From NCBI RefSeq assembly GCF_000422845.1, contig NZ_KE383931.1, positions 625,366 to 689,365 of the forward strand: 64,000 nucleotides of DNA, written 5' to 3'. The translations under genes were made by a program, and so were the position numbers. The stretch comes from Oceanobacter kriegii DSM 6294 (GTDB lineage: Bacteria; Pseudomonadota; Gammaproteobacteria; Pseudomonadales; Oceanobacteraceae). The notes under the pieces were generated by a model. It did no database searches, was not told where the DNA came from, and worked only from the letters and a program-made list of their open reading frames with translations. How positions within the stretch are numbered: position 1 is the first letter of the stretch; each line of letters starts with the position of its first letter. Positions 36,837-45,605 of the stretch are shown in pieces.

Positions 36837-38327
36837 TTAGCCTTTAGCAGGACTCATCTGATGCACCAGCTGACCCAGGGTGCGCAAGGCTTCTTCCAGC
36901 TTGTCGTTCCAGGGCACCGCGATGTTAAGACGCAGGTAGTGGTCAAAACGATCGCTGTTTGAGAACAGACTGCCTGGAACCACGGTAATGGAACGCTCAC
37001 GAGCCAGGTGATAGAGCTTGGTCGAGTCGATACCGTCAGGTAGCTGAATCCACAGGCAGTAACCGCCGTTGGGGCATGAGATCAGGGTTTCTTCCGGGAA
37101 GAAGCGGCGAATCTCCAATTTGAAACGGGCGAAGTTCTCAGTGATAACCTGCCGCAGCTTACGCAAATGACGGTCGTAGTGGCCGTGCTGCAAATACGAC
37201 TGCACCGCATATTGCGACAAGGTACTGGCCGAGAAGGTGGTGAAAGTCTGTTCTTTCACCACTTGTTTGAAGTGCCGCCCCGGCAAACACCAGCCCAACC
37301 GCAAACCGGCCGACAGGGTTTTCGAGAACGAGCTGCAATACATCACCCGTCCATCGGTGTCCCAGGCTTTCAGCGCCGAAAAAGCACCGTCTGCAGCGCG
37401 GGCGCTGTTTGGCCCTTTATCGCCAATAAACGCCAACTCACCGTAAATATCGTCTTCCAGCAAATCGATGTCGTAACGACGGGCCAGCGACACCAATTGC
37501 TTCTGCCGTGCCACCGGAATAATCGAACCGTGTGGGTTGGAAAACCGCGCCGTCAACAGCACGACCTTGATCGGCCACTGGCTCAGCGCCAGCTCCAACG
37601 CTTCCACGCTCATGCCGGTTTGCGGGTCGGTCGGAATTTCCAACACTTTCAGGCCCAGCAATTCCGCCAGCTGCAAAAAGCCGTAATAACACGGTGACTC
37701 GACCGCCAGCAGGTCGCCCGGCTTGGTGGCGGCGCGCAAACACAAGGTCAGCGCTTCAACGCAACCGTGCGTTACCACGATTTCGCTGGCGCCACAGTGC
37801 ACGCCAGCATCGCGCATGCGCACTGCCAGCTGCTGCCGCAAAGCCGGATAGCCCGGCGAAAACTGATACTGCAACACTTCGTCAATGTGGTAACGCGCCG
37901 CTTTCTGAATGTGCTGCTGCAACTGCCGTTGAGGCATCAGCGAATCTTCAGGAATCGTTGCCCCAAGGTTCACCATGCTGGGCGTTTTCAACTCGTCCAA
38001 CAGCTCGGTAATCAGCTCGACCTTGGTGACTTTGGTAGGGGTTTTCTCCGGCTCAGACACTGGTAGCCGCGGTTCACCTTCCGGGTCGTTGGCGGCAAAT
38101 GCCGACCGTACGTAATAACCGGATTGCGGCCGAGCCTGTAACCAGCCCTGATCTTCCAGCCAGGCGTACGCCTGCGACACCGTGGAAATGCTGACGCCTT
38201 TCTGGGCACTCATTTTACGGACACTGGGAATCTTGTGGCCGACCGGAAACACGCCAGACTGAATGTCAGCGGCAAGGCTATCGGCCAGTTGAAGGTAAAG
38301 CGGTTTTTCCAGTGTACGTTCCAGCAT
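36837..38327 (-). CDS. MocR-family regulator (GntR HTH fused to aminotransferase-like domain)
   Basis: A 496-residue protein. Residues 1-75 are a GntR winged helix (LEKPLYLQLADSLAADIQSGVFPVGHKIPSVRKMSAQKGVSISTVSQAYAWLEDQGWL). Residues about 110-490 are a fold-type I aminotransferase domain. The PLP site is in YCSSFSKTLSAGLRLGWCLPGR (Lys), with LLEDDIYGEL as the conserved Asp-x-x-Tyr region. MocR proteins bind PLP and an amino compound and regulate a neighbouring gene. The divergent membrane-protein gene at 38617 and the inverted repeat at 38468-38528 make that gene the likely target. Confidence 0.92.
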   Translation of the reverse strand: MLERTLEKPLYLQLADSLAADIQSGVFPVGHKIPSVRKMSAQKGVSISTVSQAYAWLEDQGWLQARPQSGYYVRSAFAANDPEGEPRLPVSEPEKTPTKVTKVELITELLDELKTPSMVNLGATIPEDSLMPQRQLQQHIQKAARYHIDEVLQYQFSPGYPALRQQLAVRMRDAGVHCGASEIVVTHGCVEALTLCLRAATKPGDLLAVESPCYYGFLQLAELLGLKVLEIPTDPQTGMSVEALELALSQWPIKVVLLTARFSNPHGSIIPVARQKQLVSLARRYDIDLLEDDIYGELAFIGDKGPNSARAADGAFSALKAWDTDGRVMYCSSFSKTLSAGLRLGWCLPGRHFKQVVKEQTFTTFSASTLSQYAVQSYLQHGHYDRHLRKLRQVITENFARFKLEIRRFFPEETLISCPNGGYCLWIQLPDGIDSTKLYHLARERSITVVPGSLFSNSDRFDHYLRLNIAVPWNDKLEEALRTLGQLVHQMSPAKG

Positions 38328-38467
38328 GAGGGTGTCCTGAATAACAAAAGAGTCAGCGTCGGGCTCTGTATTGAGGGGGTATTCCGCAATAAAAGAACCG
38401 CGCCGTAACGGCTGTCCTGAGTGGTTGAAAAGTATGTCAACAGCATACGCCTGGGGCTTGAAGCATG

Positions 38468-38528
38468 ACCAGTACAGTTTGTTGCTTTTTGGCCAGTTCA
38501 GTTAACTGTTACGTCATTCTGTACTGGT
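38468..38528. promoter_or_regulatory. inverted-repeat operator between the MocR gene and the membrane-protein gene
   Basis: ACCAGTACAG (38468-38477) and CTGTACTGGT (38519-38528) are perfect inverted copies with centres 51 bp apart. A perfect 10-bp palindrome CAGTTAACTG lies at 38499-38508 between them. Widely spaced half-sites in a divergent promoter are usual for MocR dimers. Regulator binding is inferred. Confidence 0.55.
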
Positions 38529-38616
38529 ATTTCCCCTTGATTCTGCCGCTAACCGCAACAGTTGCGCTATTGGATACTGTGATCGTCCCATGATCATTCG
38601 CTCACAGGAGGGCGCC

Positions 38617-39255
38617 ATGACACATTCGCTTACCGCTCAATTACCCGTTTCTGACCGCAATATCGAGAGTAAAGCGGCCATTGCTACCAACAAGCGCACG
38701 CTGACACTGGGTATTCTGATTACCGGCGCAATCGCCGCTGCGATGGTGATGGTGGCGTCTGGTTGGTTGGCGCTGGAGCAGTTTTCCAGCCATACCCTGG
38801 CGTTTGGTTCCAGTGCCATGACCGGTGTGCTGGCCATGCTGTGGTTGTCGGTACGCGGCTGGGATTTTCCGTCGTCGGCCAACTGGCCGTGGATCGGCAT
38901 CACCAGCGTGCTGGCCACCCTGCTGCTGCCGTTTGCCACTCTGAATGCAGTGACAGAACTGTCGCTGGGCTGGGCCTTGCTGTCACTGGTGGTTGCTCTG
39001 ACGGTTTATCAGCTGGGTAGCCAACTGCTGTTGTTCCGCCGTACCGATGCCATGGTGGCATGGCAGTTTGTGGTATCCCTGCCGCTGTGTGCGCTGCTGT
39101 TTGGTCACTCGCTGGGAGTGGATGCCGCCGCCATTGACGGTGTACACAGTGCCTCAGGTATTGATGCCGTCGCGATGGCCCTGACGGGCATTGCCCACGC
39201 CGTTATCTGGCAGTGTGTATGGGCTCGTAGCCGTCGTCGTACCGCACGCGTCTAG
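38617..39255 (+). CDS. small polytopic membrane protein of unknown family
   Basis: A 212-residue protein. A polar N-terminus of about 35 residues is followed by about six hydrophobic segments: TLGILITGAIAAAMVMVASGW, FGSSAMTGVLAMLWLSV, WIGITSVLATLLLPFATL, WALLSLVVALTVYQLG, WQFVVSLPLCALLFGHSL and VAMALTGIAHAVIWQCV. I recognise no family. AGGAGG precedes the ATG at 38617; an earlier ATG (38590) is less likely. It is divergent from a MocR regulator, which suggests it transports or senses something amino-compound-like. Its TAG stop shares the palindrome CTAG with the stop of the convergent gene. Confidence 0.6.
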   Translation: MTHSLTAQLPVSDRNIESKAAIATNKRTLTLGILITGAIAAAMVMVASGWLALEQFSSHTLAFGSSAMTGVLAMLWLSVRGWDFPSSANWPWIGITSVLATLLLPFATLNAVTELSLGWALLSLVVALTVYQLGSQLLLFRRTDAMVAWQFVVSLPLCALLFGHSLGVDAAAIDGVHSASGIDAVAMALTGIAHAVIWQCVWARSRRRTARV

Positions 39256-39752
39256 ACTGACCAGTCTGGCGGGTATTCTGAAAAGAAGGCCGCCAGACTG
39301 AATTCTGCTTTCACCTGCTCAGCAAAATCGACCCGCCGAATACGGCGGCTGTCGATTCCCTGATAGCCCATCTCGGCCAGACAGGCCATGCAAATACCCG
39401 ACGTTTTGCCATCCGCCAGTTCCGGCTCCTGGGTCGAAATGCTCGCCAGTACGTCGACGTTCTTATGCCGCCACTGATCCACCTCGTGACAGCTGGAAAC
39501 ATGCCACTGAGGGTATTCAACCCCCGTTTGTCGAACCCATACGCGCCGATTCTTGTGCGCCAGTGTGCGGTCTTTCAGCAGTAACAAACGACTGGCCGGA
39601 ATCACCAGCCCCTGCTCTGCCAGGGCTTTCAGTTCCTGATGACTCAGATGCCGCTCGGGGTCATGCAGCTCGAACGAGCCAGTGTCTGCGGCACCCATGG
39701 CTTGTCGCAGTTGTAGCCATTCCGACTGCTCGGAAAAGTCCACCAGCTTCAC
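39252..39752 (-). CDS. third protein of a ZorAB-like operon, putative zinc-binding
   Basis: A 166-residue soluble protein of no family I recognise. The notable part is a His/Cys set: WHVSSCHEVDQW (H-x3-C, with a second His) and, about 35 residues on, GICMACLAEMGYQGID (C-x2-C). This could form one zinc site. It ends in FSLAAFFSEYPPDWSV. Translation starts at a GTG one base after the stop of the OmpA-like gene, with AAGG at good distance, so it is coupled to that gene. Its position as third gene after ZorA/ZorB-like proteins suggests it is the effector or adaptor of the complex; this is inference. Confidence 0.62.
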   Translation of the reverse strand: MKLVDFSEQSEWLQLRQAMGAADTGSFELHDPERHLSHQELKALAEQGLVIPASRLLLLKDRTLAHKNRRVWVRQTGVEYPQWHVSSCHEVDQWRHKNVDVLASISTQEPELADGKTSGICMACLAEMGYQGIDSRRIRRVDFAEQVKAEFSLAAFFSEYPPDWSV

Positions 39753-39753
39753 G

Positions 39754-40473
39754 CTACAGCACCTTGTCCAGAATGGTGGCGATGCGGCCTTCGGCATCGG
39801 TGCGCACCCGAAATTCTACCCGCCGTGAGCCTTCTGCCACTTCGTCGCCCTGTTGGTCGCGGACCGGCTTGGCCGACGACAGACCGTTGGCCGTCAGATG
39901 GGTTTTCAGCCAGTTTTTGTCTTGCTCTACTGACGACAATTCCAGCACGTAAGCCAGTGTCGAACGGGTGCGCTCCTGCGACAGTTCCATGTTGCGAATG
40001 TAGGCTTCGTCTTCGTTTTTGGCACCGAACCAGCCCGATGAGGTATGGCCTTCAATACGCACTTCCAGAATGTCTTCGCGGTAGGATTCACCGGTAATGA
40101 TGCGAATATAGCGCGGGAAAAAGTCCGCCAGTATCTGCTGGAATTCCGGCTTCAGGTCGGCATCGCCCTTGTCGAACAGCACATCGGTGTTGTTGAAACG
40201 AAAGGCCAGATCTTCGTCCAGCTCCGCGCCCCAGCGGGTCATGTCGTCGGCAAACTCGGCTTTCAGGTCCTTGTACAGCTGGGTGCGCAGTTGATCGTAC
40301 AGAATGGCGACGTCGCGCACCTTGTTACGCTCGGTTTCGACGTTGACCATAAACACCATCGACACCAACATGAAGACCATCATCAGCCCGGCCATCAGGT
40401 CGGCTACCGACAACCAGTGGGCTTCACCTTCCGGCACTGGCTGGCCATCCAGCAGGCTGCTTTGATCACTCAT
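39754..40473 (-). CDS. ZorB/MotB-like OmpA-family channel subunit
   Basis: A 239-residue inner-membrane protein. A cytoplasmic N-terminus leads to a single membrane helix (WLSVADLMAGLMMVFMLVSMVFMV). Asp25 lies at its start, in the position of the proton-binding Asp of MotB. The periplasmic OmpA domain shows VRIEGHTSSGWFG, RNMELSQERTRSTLAYVLE and SRRVEFRVRTDAEGR, which bind peptidoglycan. Its start overlaps the stop of the MotA-like gene by eight bases. The DLMAGLMM pattern resembles ZorB of Zorya anti-phage systems more than flagellar MotB, but it could serve another proton-driven machine. Confidence 0.82.
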   Translation of the reverse strand: MSDQSSLLDGQPVPEGEAHWLSVADLMAGLMMVFMLVSMVFMVNVETERNKVRDVAILYDQLRTQLYKDLKAEFADDMTRWGAELDEDLAFRFNNTDVLFDKGDADLKPEFQQILADFFPRYIRIITGESYREDILEVRIEGHTSSGWFGAKNEDEAYIRNMELSQERTRSTLAYVLELSSVEQDKNWLKTHLTANGLSSAKPVRDQQGDEVAEGSRRVEFRVRTDAEGRIATILDKVL

Positions 40474-41758
40474 GCACGCGCTCCGCGGTTTGCACCAGAC
40501 GTTGCAGTTTGTCGGTCAGCGGGCTGTAGTCAGAAACAAATTTCTCGGACAAGGCGCTGAGCTGAACACCCAACGATTTCAGCGACTTGTTCAGCTCCGC
40601 TTCGAGGGATTCGTCCAGCACCACAAACTGGCGCTCGACGCGCTCGCCCAGTTTTTGCAGCTGGTAGAGGCTCTGTTGTTGCTGGTTTTGCAGATTTTCC
40701 TGAGTGCTGGCCAGTTGCTGCTGCCACTGGTTTTGCAGCTTGGTCTGGGATTCGCTCAGCTCGTTGCTGAGCCAGCTTTGCTGTTTTTCAACCGCATCGG
40801 CCATGCCCTGGGTCAACCCCAACACTCGCTGCTCCAATTGCGGCAAGCCATCAGCGGCACTGGCAATCAAACCGGCCAGGCTGCCCAGTTGCTTTTGCAA
40901 ACTGTCGCGCTGGGTTTCCATCGCCGTCAGCAGTTCTTCCAACGAGGCCGAAATACCGTTAAAGGCATCCGCATGGCGTACCATGAATTCAAACGACTCA
41001 ACCGCCGACTTCATCGACTCGGTGCTGCGCTGCTGCTCGTCGATCAGCTCGGTAATCTGCGCCTTGTACTGTTTTTGCCAATCCAGCATGGAAATCACAG
41101 ACTCGTTCAAGCGCTTGAAGTTATCACCGTACTGTTCGTTGATTTTGGTGTTGAACTCGGTCATCACCCGCTCAATGGCCTCAACCAGCGCCTTGGCATT
41201 GGCTTCTGCCATGCGCTCCTGATAGTGCTCCAGTGAGTGATTGATCTGCTCCAGCTCCTGCATCAAAGCCTTGTGCTGGCGGTCCCCCTGACTGCTGGCG
41301 GCCGTCTGGAAGGCACTGATGGCCGCAGCGGCGTTGTTATCGCGGGCCAGTTGATTCATTTCTGTCAGCGACAGCTTCATCTTGTCGAGGGATTCCAGCA
41401 GGTCACTGATGGTCGCCCCCTGCTGTTTTCCGGTCGGTGCGGTCAACTGACCGAACGCGCCGCGCACCTTGATACTGAGCGCTCCCAGCAAGCCGACAAT
41501 GGACGACCAGAACGCGGTTTTCAGGCCTTCCATCAGCGTGGGTACGCTGGCCTGAATGTCCGTGGTATCAAATTCGGACAAACCTAACGCAACCCCCAGA
41601 AAGGTACCAAAGATACCCAGCGAGGTAAGAATATTGGGGGCAACATCCAGGGTTTTGCCACTGAACCGCCAGAAGTGAAAACCTACGGTCAACAGGCCAA
41701 TGGCGGCCATCAACAGCAGGGTCCAGCCAGACAGGGATTCCATCATGGGACAACTCAT
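40466..41758 (-). CDS. ZorA/MotA/TolQ-like channel subunit with long cytoplasmic coiled coil
   Basis: A 430-residue protein. It has hydrophobic segments at about residues 10-28 (WTLLLMAAIGLLTVGFHFW), 43-60 (LTSLGIFGTFLGVALGL) and 80-97 (TAFWSSIVGLLGALSIKV). The last two match the MotA/TolQ/ExbB core (GIFGTFLGVALGL; TAFWSSIVGLLGA). About 320 residues of helical Gln/Leu/Glu-rich coiled coil follow. ZorA has this plan, with a long cytoplasmic tail that signals to effectors, but is usually longer. ATG at 41746 is an alternative start. First gene of a three-gene operon; divergent from the YbjQ operon. Confidence 0.82.
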   Translation of the reverse strand: MSCPMMESLSGWTLLLMAAIGLLTVGFHFWRFSGKTLDVAPNILTSLGIFGTFLGVALGLSEFDTTDIQASVPTLMEGLKTAFWSSIVGLLGALSIKVRGAFGQLTAPTGKQQGATISDLLESLDKMKLSLTEMNQLARDNNAAAAISAFQTAASSQGDRQHKALMQELEQINHSLEHYQERMAEANAKALVEAIERVMTEFNTKINEQYGDNFKRLNESVISMLDWQKQYKAQITELIDEQQRSTESMKSAVESFEFMVRHADAFNGISASLEELLTAMETQRDSLQKQLGSLAGLIASAADGLPQLEQRVLGLTQGMADAVEKQQSWLSNELSESQTKLQNQWQQQLASTQENLQNQQQQSLYQLQKLGERVERQFVVLDESLEAELNKSLKSLGVQLSALSEKFVSDYSPLTDKLQRLVQTAERVHE

Positions 41759-41864
41759 GCATTCGGTGATTTTGTATGAGTCTAGTCCATGCTGACTTTT
41801 TTGCGCCGGGCAATAGCGCTAGTATTCTTATCAATAAAATCAGGCATGCAAAAAAGGAAACATC

Positions 41865-42185
41865 ATGCTCATCAGCAATATGGAAGTCGTCCCAGGCAAA
41901 CGCATTACCCAGCATCTGGGTCTGGTACAAGGCAGTACAGTGCGCGCCAAACACGCCGGTAAAGACATCATGGCCGGTTTGAAAAACATCTTTGGCGGCG
42001 AACTCAGCAGCTACACCGAGCTACTCACCGAGTCCCGCGATGAAGCGTTGGAGCGCATGCAGGAGCAAGCCCGTTCATTGGGTGCCAACGCGGTTGTTAA
42101 CGTCCGCTTTTCTACCTCCTCCATTGCCGCCGGTGCTTCCGAGCTGTTTGTGTATGGCAGCGCGGTGATCATCGAGGACCGCTAA
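41865..42185 (+). CDS. YbjQ (UPF0145) family protein
   Basis: A 106-residue protein that is one YbjQ domain: EVVPGKRITQHLGLVQGSTVRAKHAGKDI, then YTELLTESRDEALERMQEQARSLGANAVVNVRFSTSSI and FVYGSAVII. YbjQ proteins form pentamers with a possible metal or ligand pore; their role is unknown. The next gene starts one base after its stop and encodes a second, membrane-tethered copy of the domain. First gene of a four-gene unit, with the promoter in the divergent 41759-41864 gap. Confidence 0.9.
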   Translation: MLISNMEVVPGKRITQHLGLVQGSTVRAKHAGKDIMAGLKNIFGGELSSYTELLTESRDEALERMQEQARSLGANAVVNVRFSTSSIAAGASELFVYGSAVIIEDR

Positions 42186-42186
42186 C

Positions 42187-42669
42187 ATGGGCGAGCTACT
42201 GTTTCAGATCGGCCTGTTTCTGGGGATGCTGTCGCTCGGCTACCTGTTTGGCCGCCGTAATGAACGCAAACACTACCGCAGTATTCAGGCTCGGGAAGAC
42301 GAGCTGCGCTCCTTGCTGGTGCTAAGCACCAAAATTCCGCCACGCTCAATGCTGTCCCACTCCAGTGAGATGGTCAGTGGTTCGGTGGTGATATCGGTGG
42401 ATTATTTCAAAACCGTTGTGGCCGGTTTGCGCAGTTTGGTTGGCGGCCGCGTCGGCGCTTATGAAAGCCTGCTGGACCGTGGTCGCCGTGAAGCCATTCT
42501 GCGCATGCAGCAGGAAGCCAAAACGCTGGGAGCCGATGCAGTCCTAAACCTGAAGCTGGAAACCAGCCGCATTGGCGATAACGCCGGCAAAGGATTGGGG
42601 TCAATCGAGGTGTTGGCTTATGGCACCGCCATGATTCCGACCCGGGCTTCTGCGCCGGACAACCGCTGA
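42187..42669 (+). CDS. membrane-anchored YbjQ family protein
   Basis: A 160-residue protein. An N-terminal membrane helix (LLFQIGLFLGMLSLGYLFG) and a basic stop-transfer segment (RRNERKHYR) precede a diverged YbjQ domain. That domain shows VISVDYFKTVVAGLRSLVGGRVGAYESLLDRGRREAILRMQQEAKTLGADAVLNLKLETSRI and VLAYGTAMI. Paralogy with the upstream gene is clear from 'ESLL-x-R-x-R-E-A-x-x-R-M-Q-x-x-A-x-x-L-G-A-x-A-V-x-N'. A mixed assembly of the two is possible. The start follows the previous stop by one base, and its own stop abuts the next ATG (TGAATG). Confidence 0.85.
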   Translation: MGELLFQIGLFLGMLSLGYLFGRRNERKHYRSIQAREDELRSLLVLSTKIPPRSMLSHSSEMVSGSVVISVDYFKTVVAGLRSLVGGRVGAYESLLDRGRREAILRMQQEAKTLGADAVLNLKLETSRIGDNAGKGLGSIEVLAYGTAMIPTRASAPDNR

Positions 42670-43569
42670 ATGTCGCAGCCATCCCTGCCCGGCGGTAATC
42701 CCAAGCCGCCGGAACACATCAACAACGCCCACAATGCACCAGTAAAAGACCTGCTGTTACTGGCCACCGGGGTCTTGCTTGCCCTGTTGCTTGCGACACT
42801 GGTGCTTGCCTACAGCGCGCGCTGGATTGCCCCTTTCATTCCCTACCAATGGGAGCGGGATCTGTTTAACGATGCCCATGTGCCATTTGAGCAAAGCAGC
42901 GCAGAAGATACCGCCAATACAGAAAATGACGCACAGGCAGACGCCAAGCAACAAGCCCTGCAACAGCTGATGGAGCGTCTGACCGCCCACCAGCCAGACC
43001 GGCTGCCGGTGACCGTTCATTACCTCAGCGACATGGACATTCCCAACGCCTTTGCCACCCTGGGCGGCCATGTATTCGTCAGTGCGGGATTATTAAGAAC
43101 CGTCGACAGCGAAAATGGCCTGGCGATGGTGATGGCCCACGAATACAGCCATGTTCAGCAACGCCATCCGCTCAAGCTGGCGCTGGAACAGCTGACCGTC
43201 AGCATGATGATCAGTCTGGTAACGGGCGACACAGCCGGGCTGGCCCAGCTCACCAGCAGCGTGACACTGTTGTCCTTCAGCCGCGATATGGAACGTGACG
43301 CCGACCGCGATGCTCTGCTCATGCTGCAACAGCATTATGGCCACACCCAGGGCGCCGAAGAGTTTTTTGAAAAAATGCTCGACCAACACGGTGAATCCCG
43401 TTGGCAAACGGTGTTTCAGACTCACCCGATGACGTCCGAGCGACTGGCGGTCATCGCCAAACAAAAACAGGTAACCAGCAGTAAGGCTCAACTGACTGCA
43501 TTACCCTCAGAATTACAAATCAAAAGCCATTTTCTGAATACCGGGAAAGCTAACAAGGAAACGGAATGA
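42670..43569 (+). CDS. M48 family membrane-anchored zinc metalloprotease
   Basis: A 299-residue protein. One membrane helix lies at about residues 28-50 (LLLLATGVLLALLLATLVLAYSA). The protease domain has HEYSH at residues 157-161 (zinc ligands and catalytic Glu), NAFATLGGHVFVSAGLL ahead of it, and the third ligand region in SFSRDMERDADRDAL (D/E-rich helix). It resembles the soluble M48C/Oma1-like peptidases rather than HtpX, having only one helix. It is coupled to two YbjQ proteins upstream and a lipoprotein downstream (ATGA overlap), so it probably acts with them in envelope quality control; this is inference. Confidence 0.88.
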   Translation: MSQPSLPGGNPKPPEHINNAHNAPVKDLLLLATGVLLALLLATLVLAYSARWIAPFIPYQWERDLFNDAHVPFEQSSAEDTANTENDAQADAKQQALQQLMERLTAHQPDRLPVTVHYLSDMDIPNAFATLGGHVFVSAGLLRTVDSENGLAMVMAHEYSHVQQRHPLKLALEQLTVSMMISLVTGDTAGLAQLTSSVTLLSFSRDMERDADRDALLMLQQHYGHTQGAEEFFEKMLDQHGESRWQTVFQTHPMTSERLAVIAKQKQVTSSKAQLTALPSELQIKSHFLNTGKANKETE

Positions 43570-44057
43570 ACTTCTGCAAGATCGCCCTGATTACCACCGC
43601 TATTTCCACACTGATATTGGGAGGCTGTGCCAGCAAGTACGTCACTCCTGATGAGAATACGCCACAGGCAACACTGGTTGTGAACAACTACGAAAAGACC
43701 AACTCCATTCTGAAGATGAGAGTTAATCAGGTCTTTATCGGTGTTATTGGCGAAGATAAATGCTCAGAGACTGCAATTGTTAAAGGTATTCAGTCTGAAG
43801 AAGCTCAGGTTCCCGTGATGATTACTGCGGATAATGCCGTAACCGTCGGGATAAGACATACATGGGGAAGCACCTTTTGTTTCGCCGCCATGGGATTTGA
43901 GCCTAAGGCTGGCCATACCTATCAATTACATGACCACGTGATGCAAGACGGATGCGCTGTCATGGTGACAGAGGGCCAAGGCGATGATGAAAAGCCAGTA
44001 GCTGGCTTTGCAGTTTCGAATTCGGTGATAAAGGAATTCACATTCTGCATCGACTAA
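43566..44057 (+). CDS. putative lipoprotein of unknown family
   Basis: A 163-residue protein. The signal peptide ends in the lipobox LGGC (ALITTAISTLILGGCAS), giving a lipidated Cys at about residue 21. The mature part is beta-rich with five further cysteines (for example EDKCSETAI, TFCFAAMGF, QDGCAVMV, FTFCID), which could form disulfides. The 'RVNQVFIGVIG' and 'AGHTYQLH' segments recall small lipoproteins with a single beta-sandwich, but I cannot name a family. It overlaps the M48 gene by four bases, is last in the unit, and is somewhat AT-richer than the genes before it. A terminator follows. Confidence 0.72.
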   Translation: MNFCKIALITTAISTLILGGCASKYVTPDENTPQATLVVNNYEKTNSILKMRVNQVFIGVIGEDKCSETAIVKGIQSEEAQVPVMITADNAVTVGIRHTWGSTFCFAAMGFEPKAGHTYQLHDHVMQDGCAVMVTEGQGDDEKPVAGFAVSNSVIKEFTFCID

Positions 44058-44073
44058 GAGAAATAACGCCCAC

Positions 44074-44099
44074 AAAAAAGGCCTCATCAGAGGCCTTTT
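44074..44099. terminator. bidirectional intrinsic terminator
   Basis: GGCCTC (44080-44085) pairs with GAGGCC (44090-44095) around ATCA. A-run on the left and T-run on the right let it serve both the YbjQ-M48-lipoprotein unit and the convergent trxB. Confidence 0.88.
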
Positions 44100-44118
44100 C
44101 CATTCAGCAACCGACTAA

Positions 44119-45605
<1,487 letters not shown>

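Noticed and set aside
39252-41758. Calling the operon a canonical Zorya system
   Set aside because: No ZorC/ZorD helicase pair or clear ZorE HNH nuclease is encoded; only ZorA/ZorB-like features are supported.
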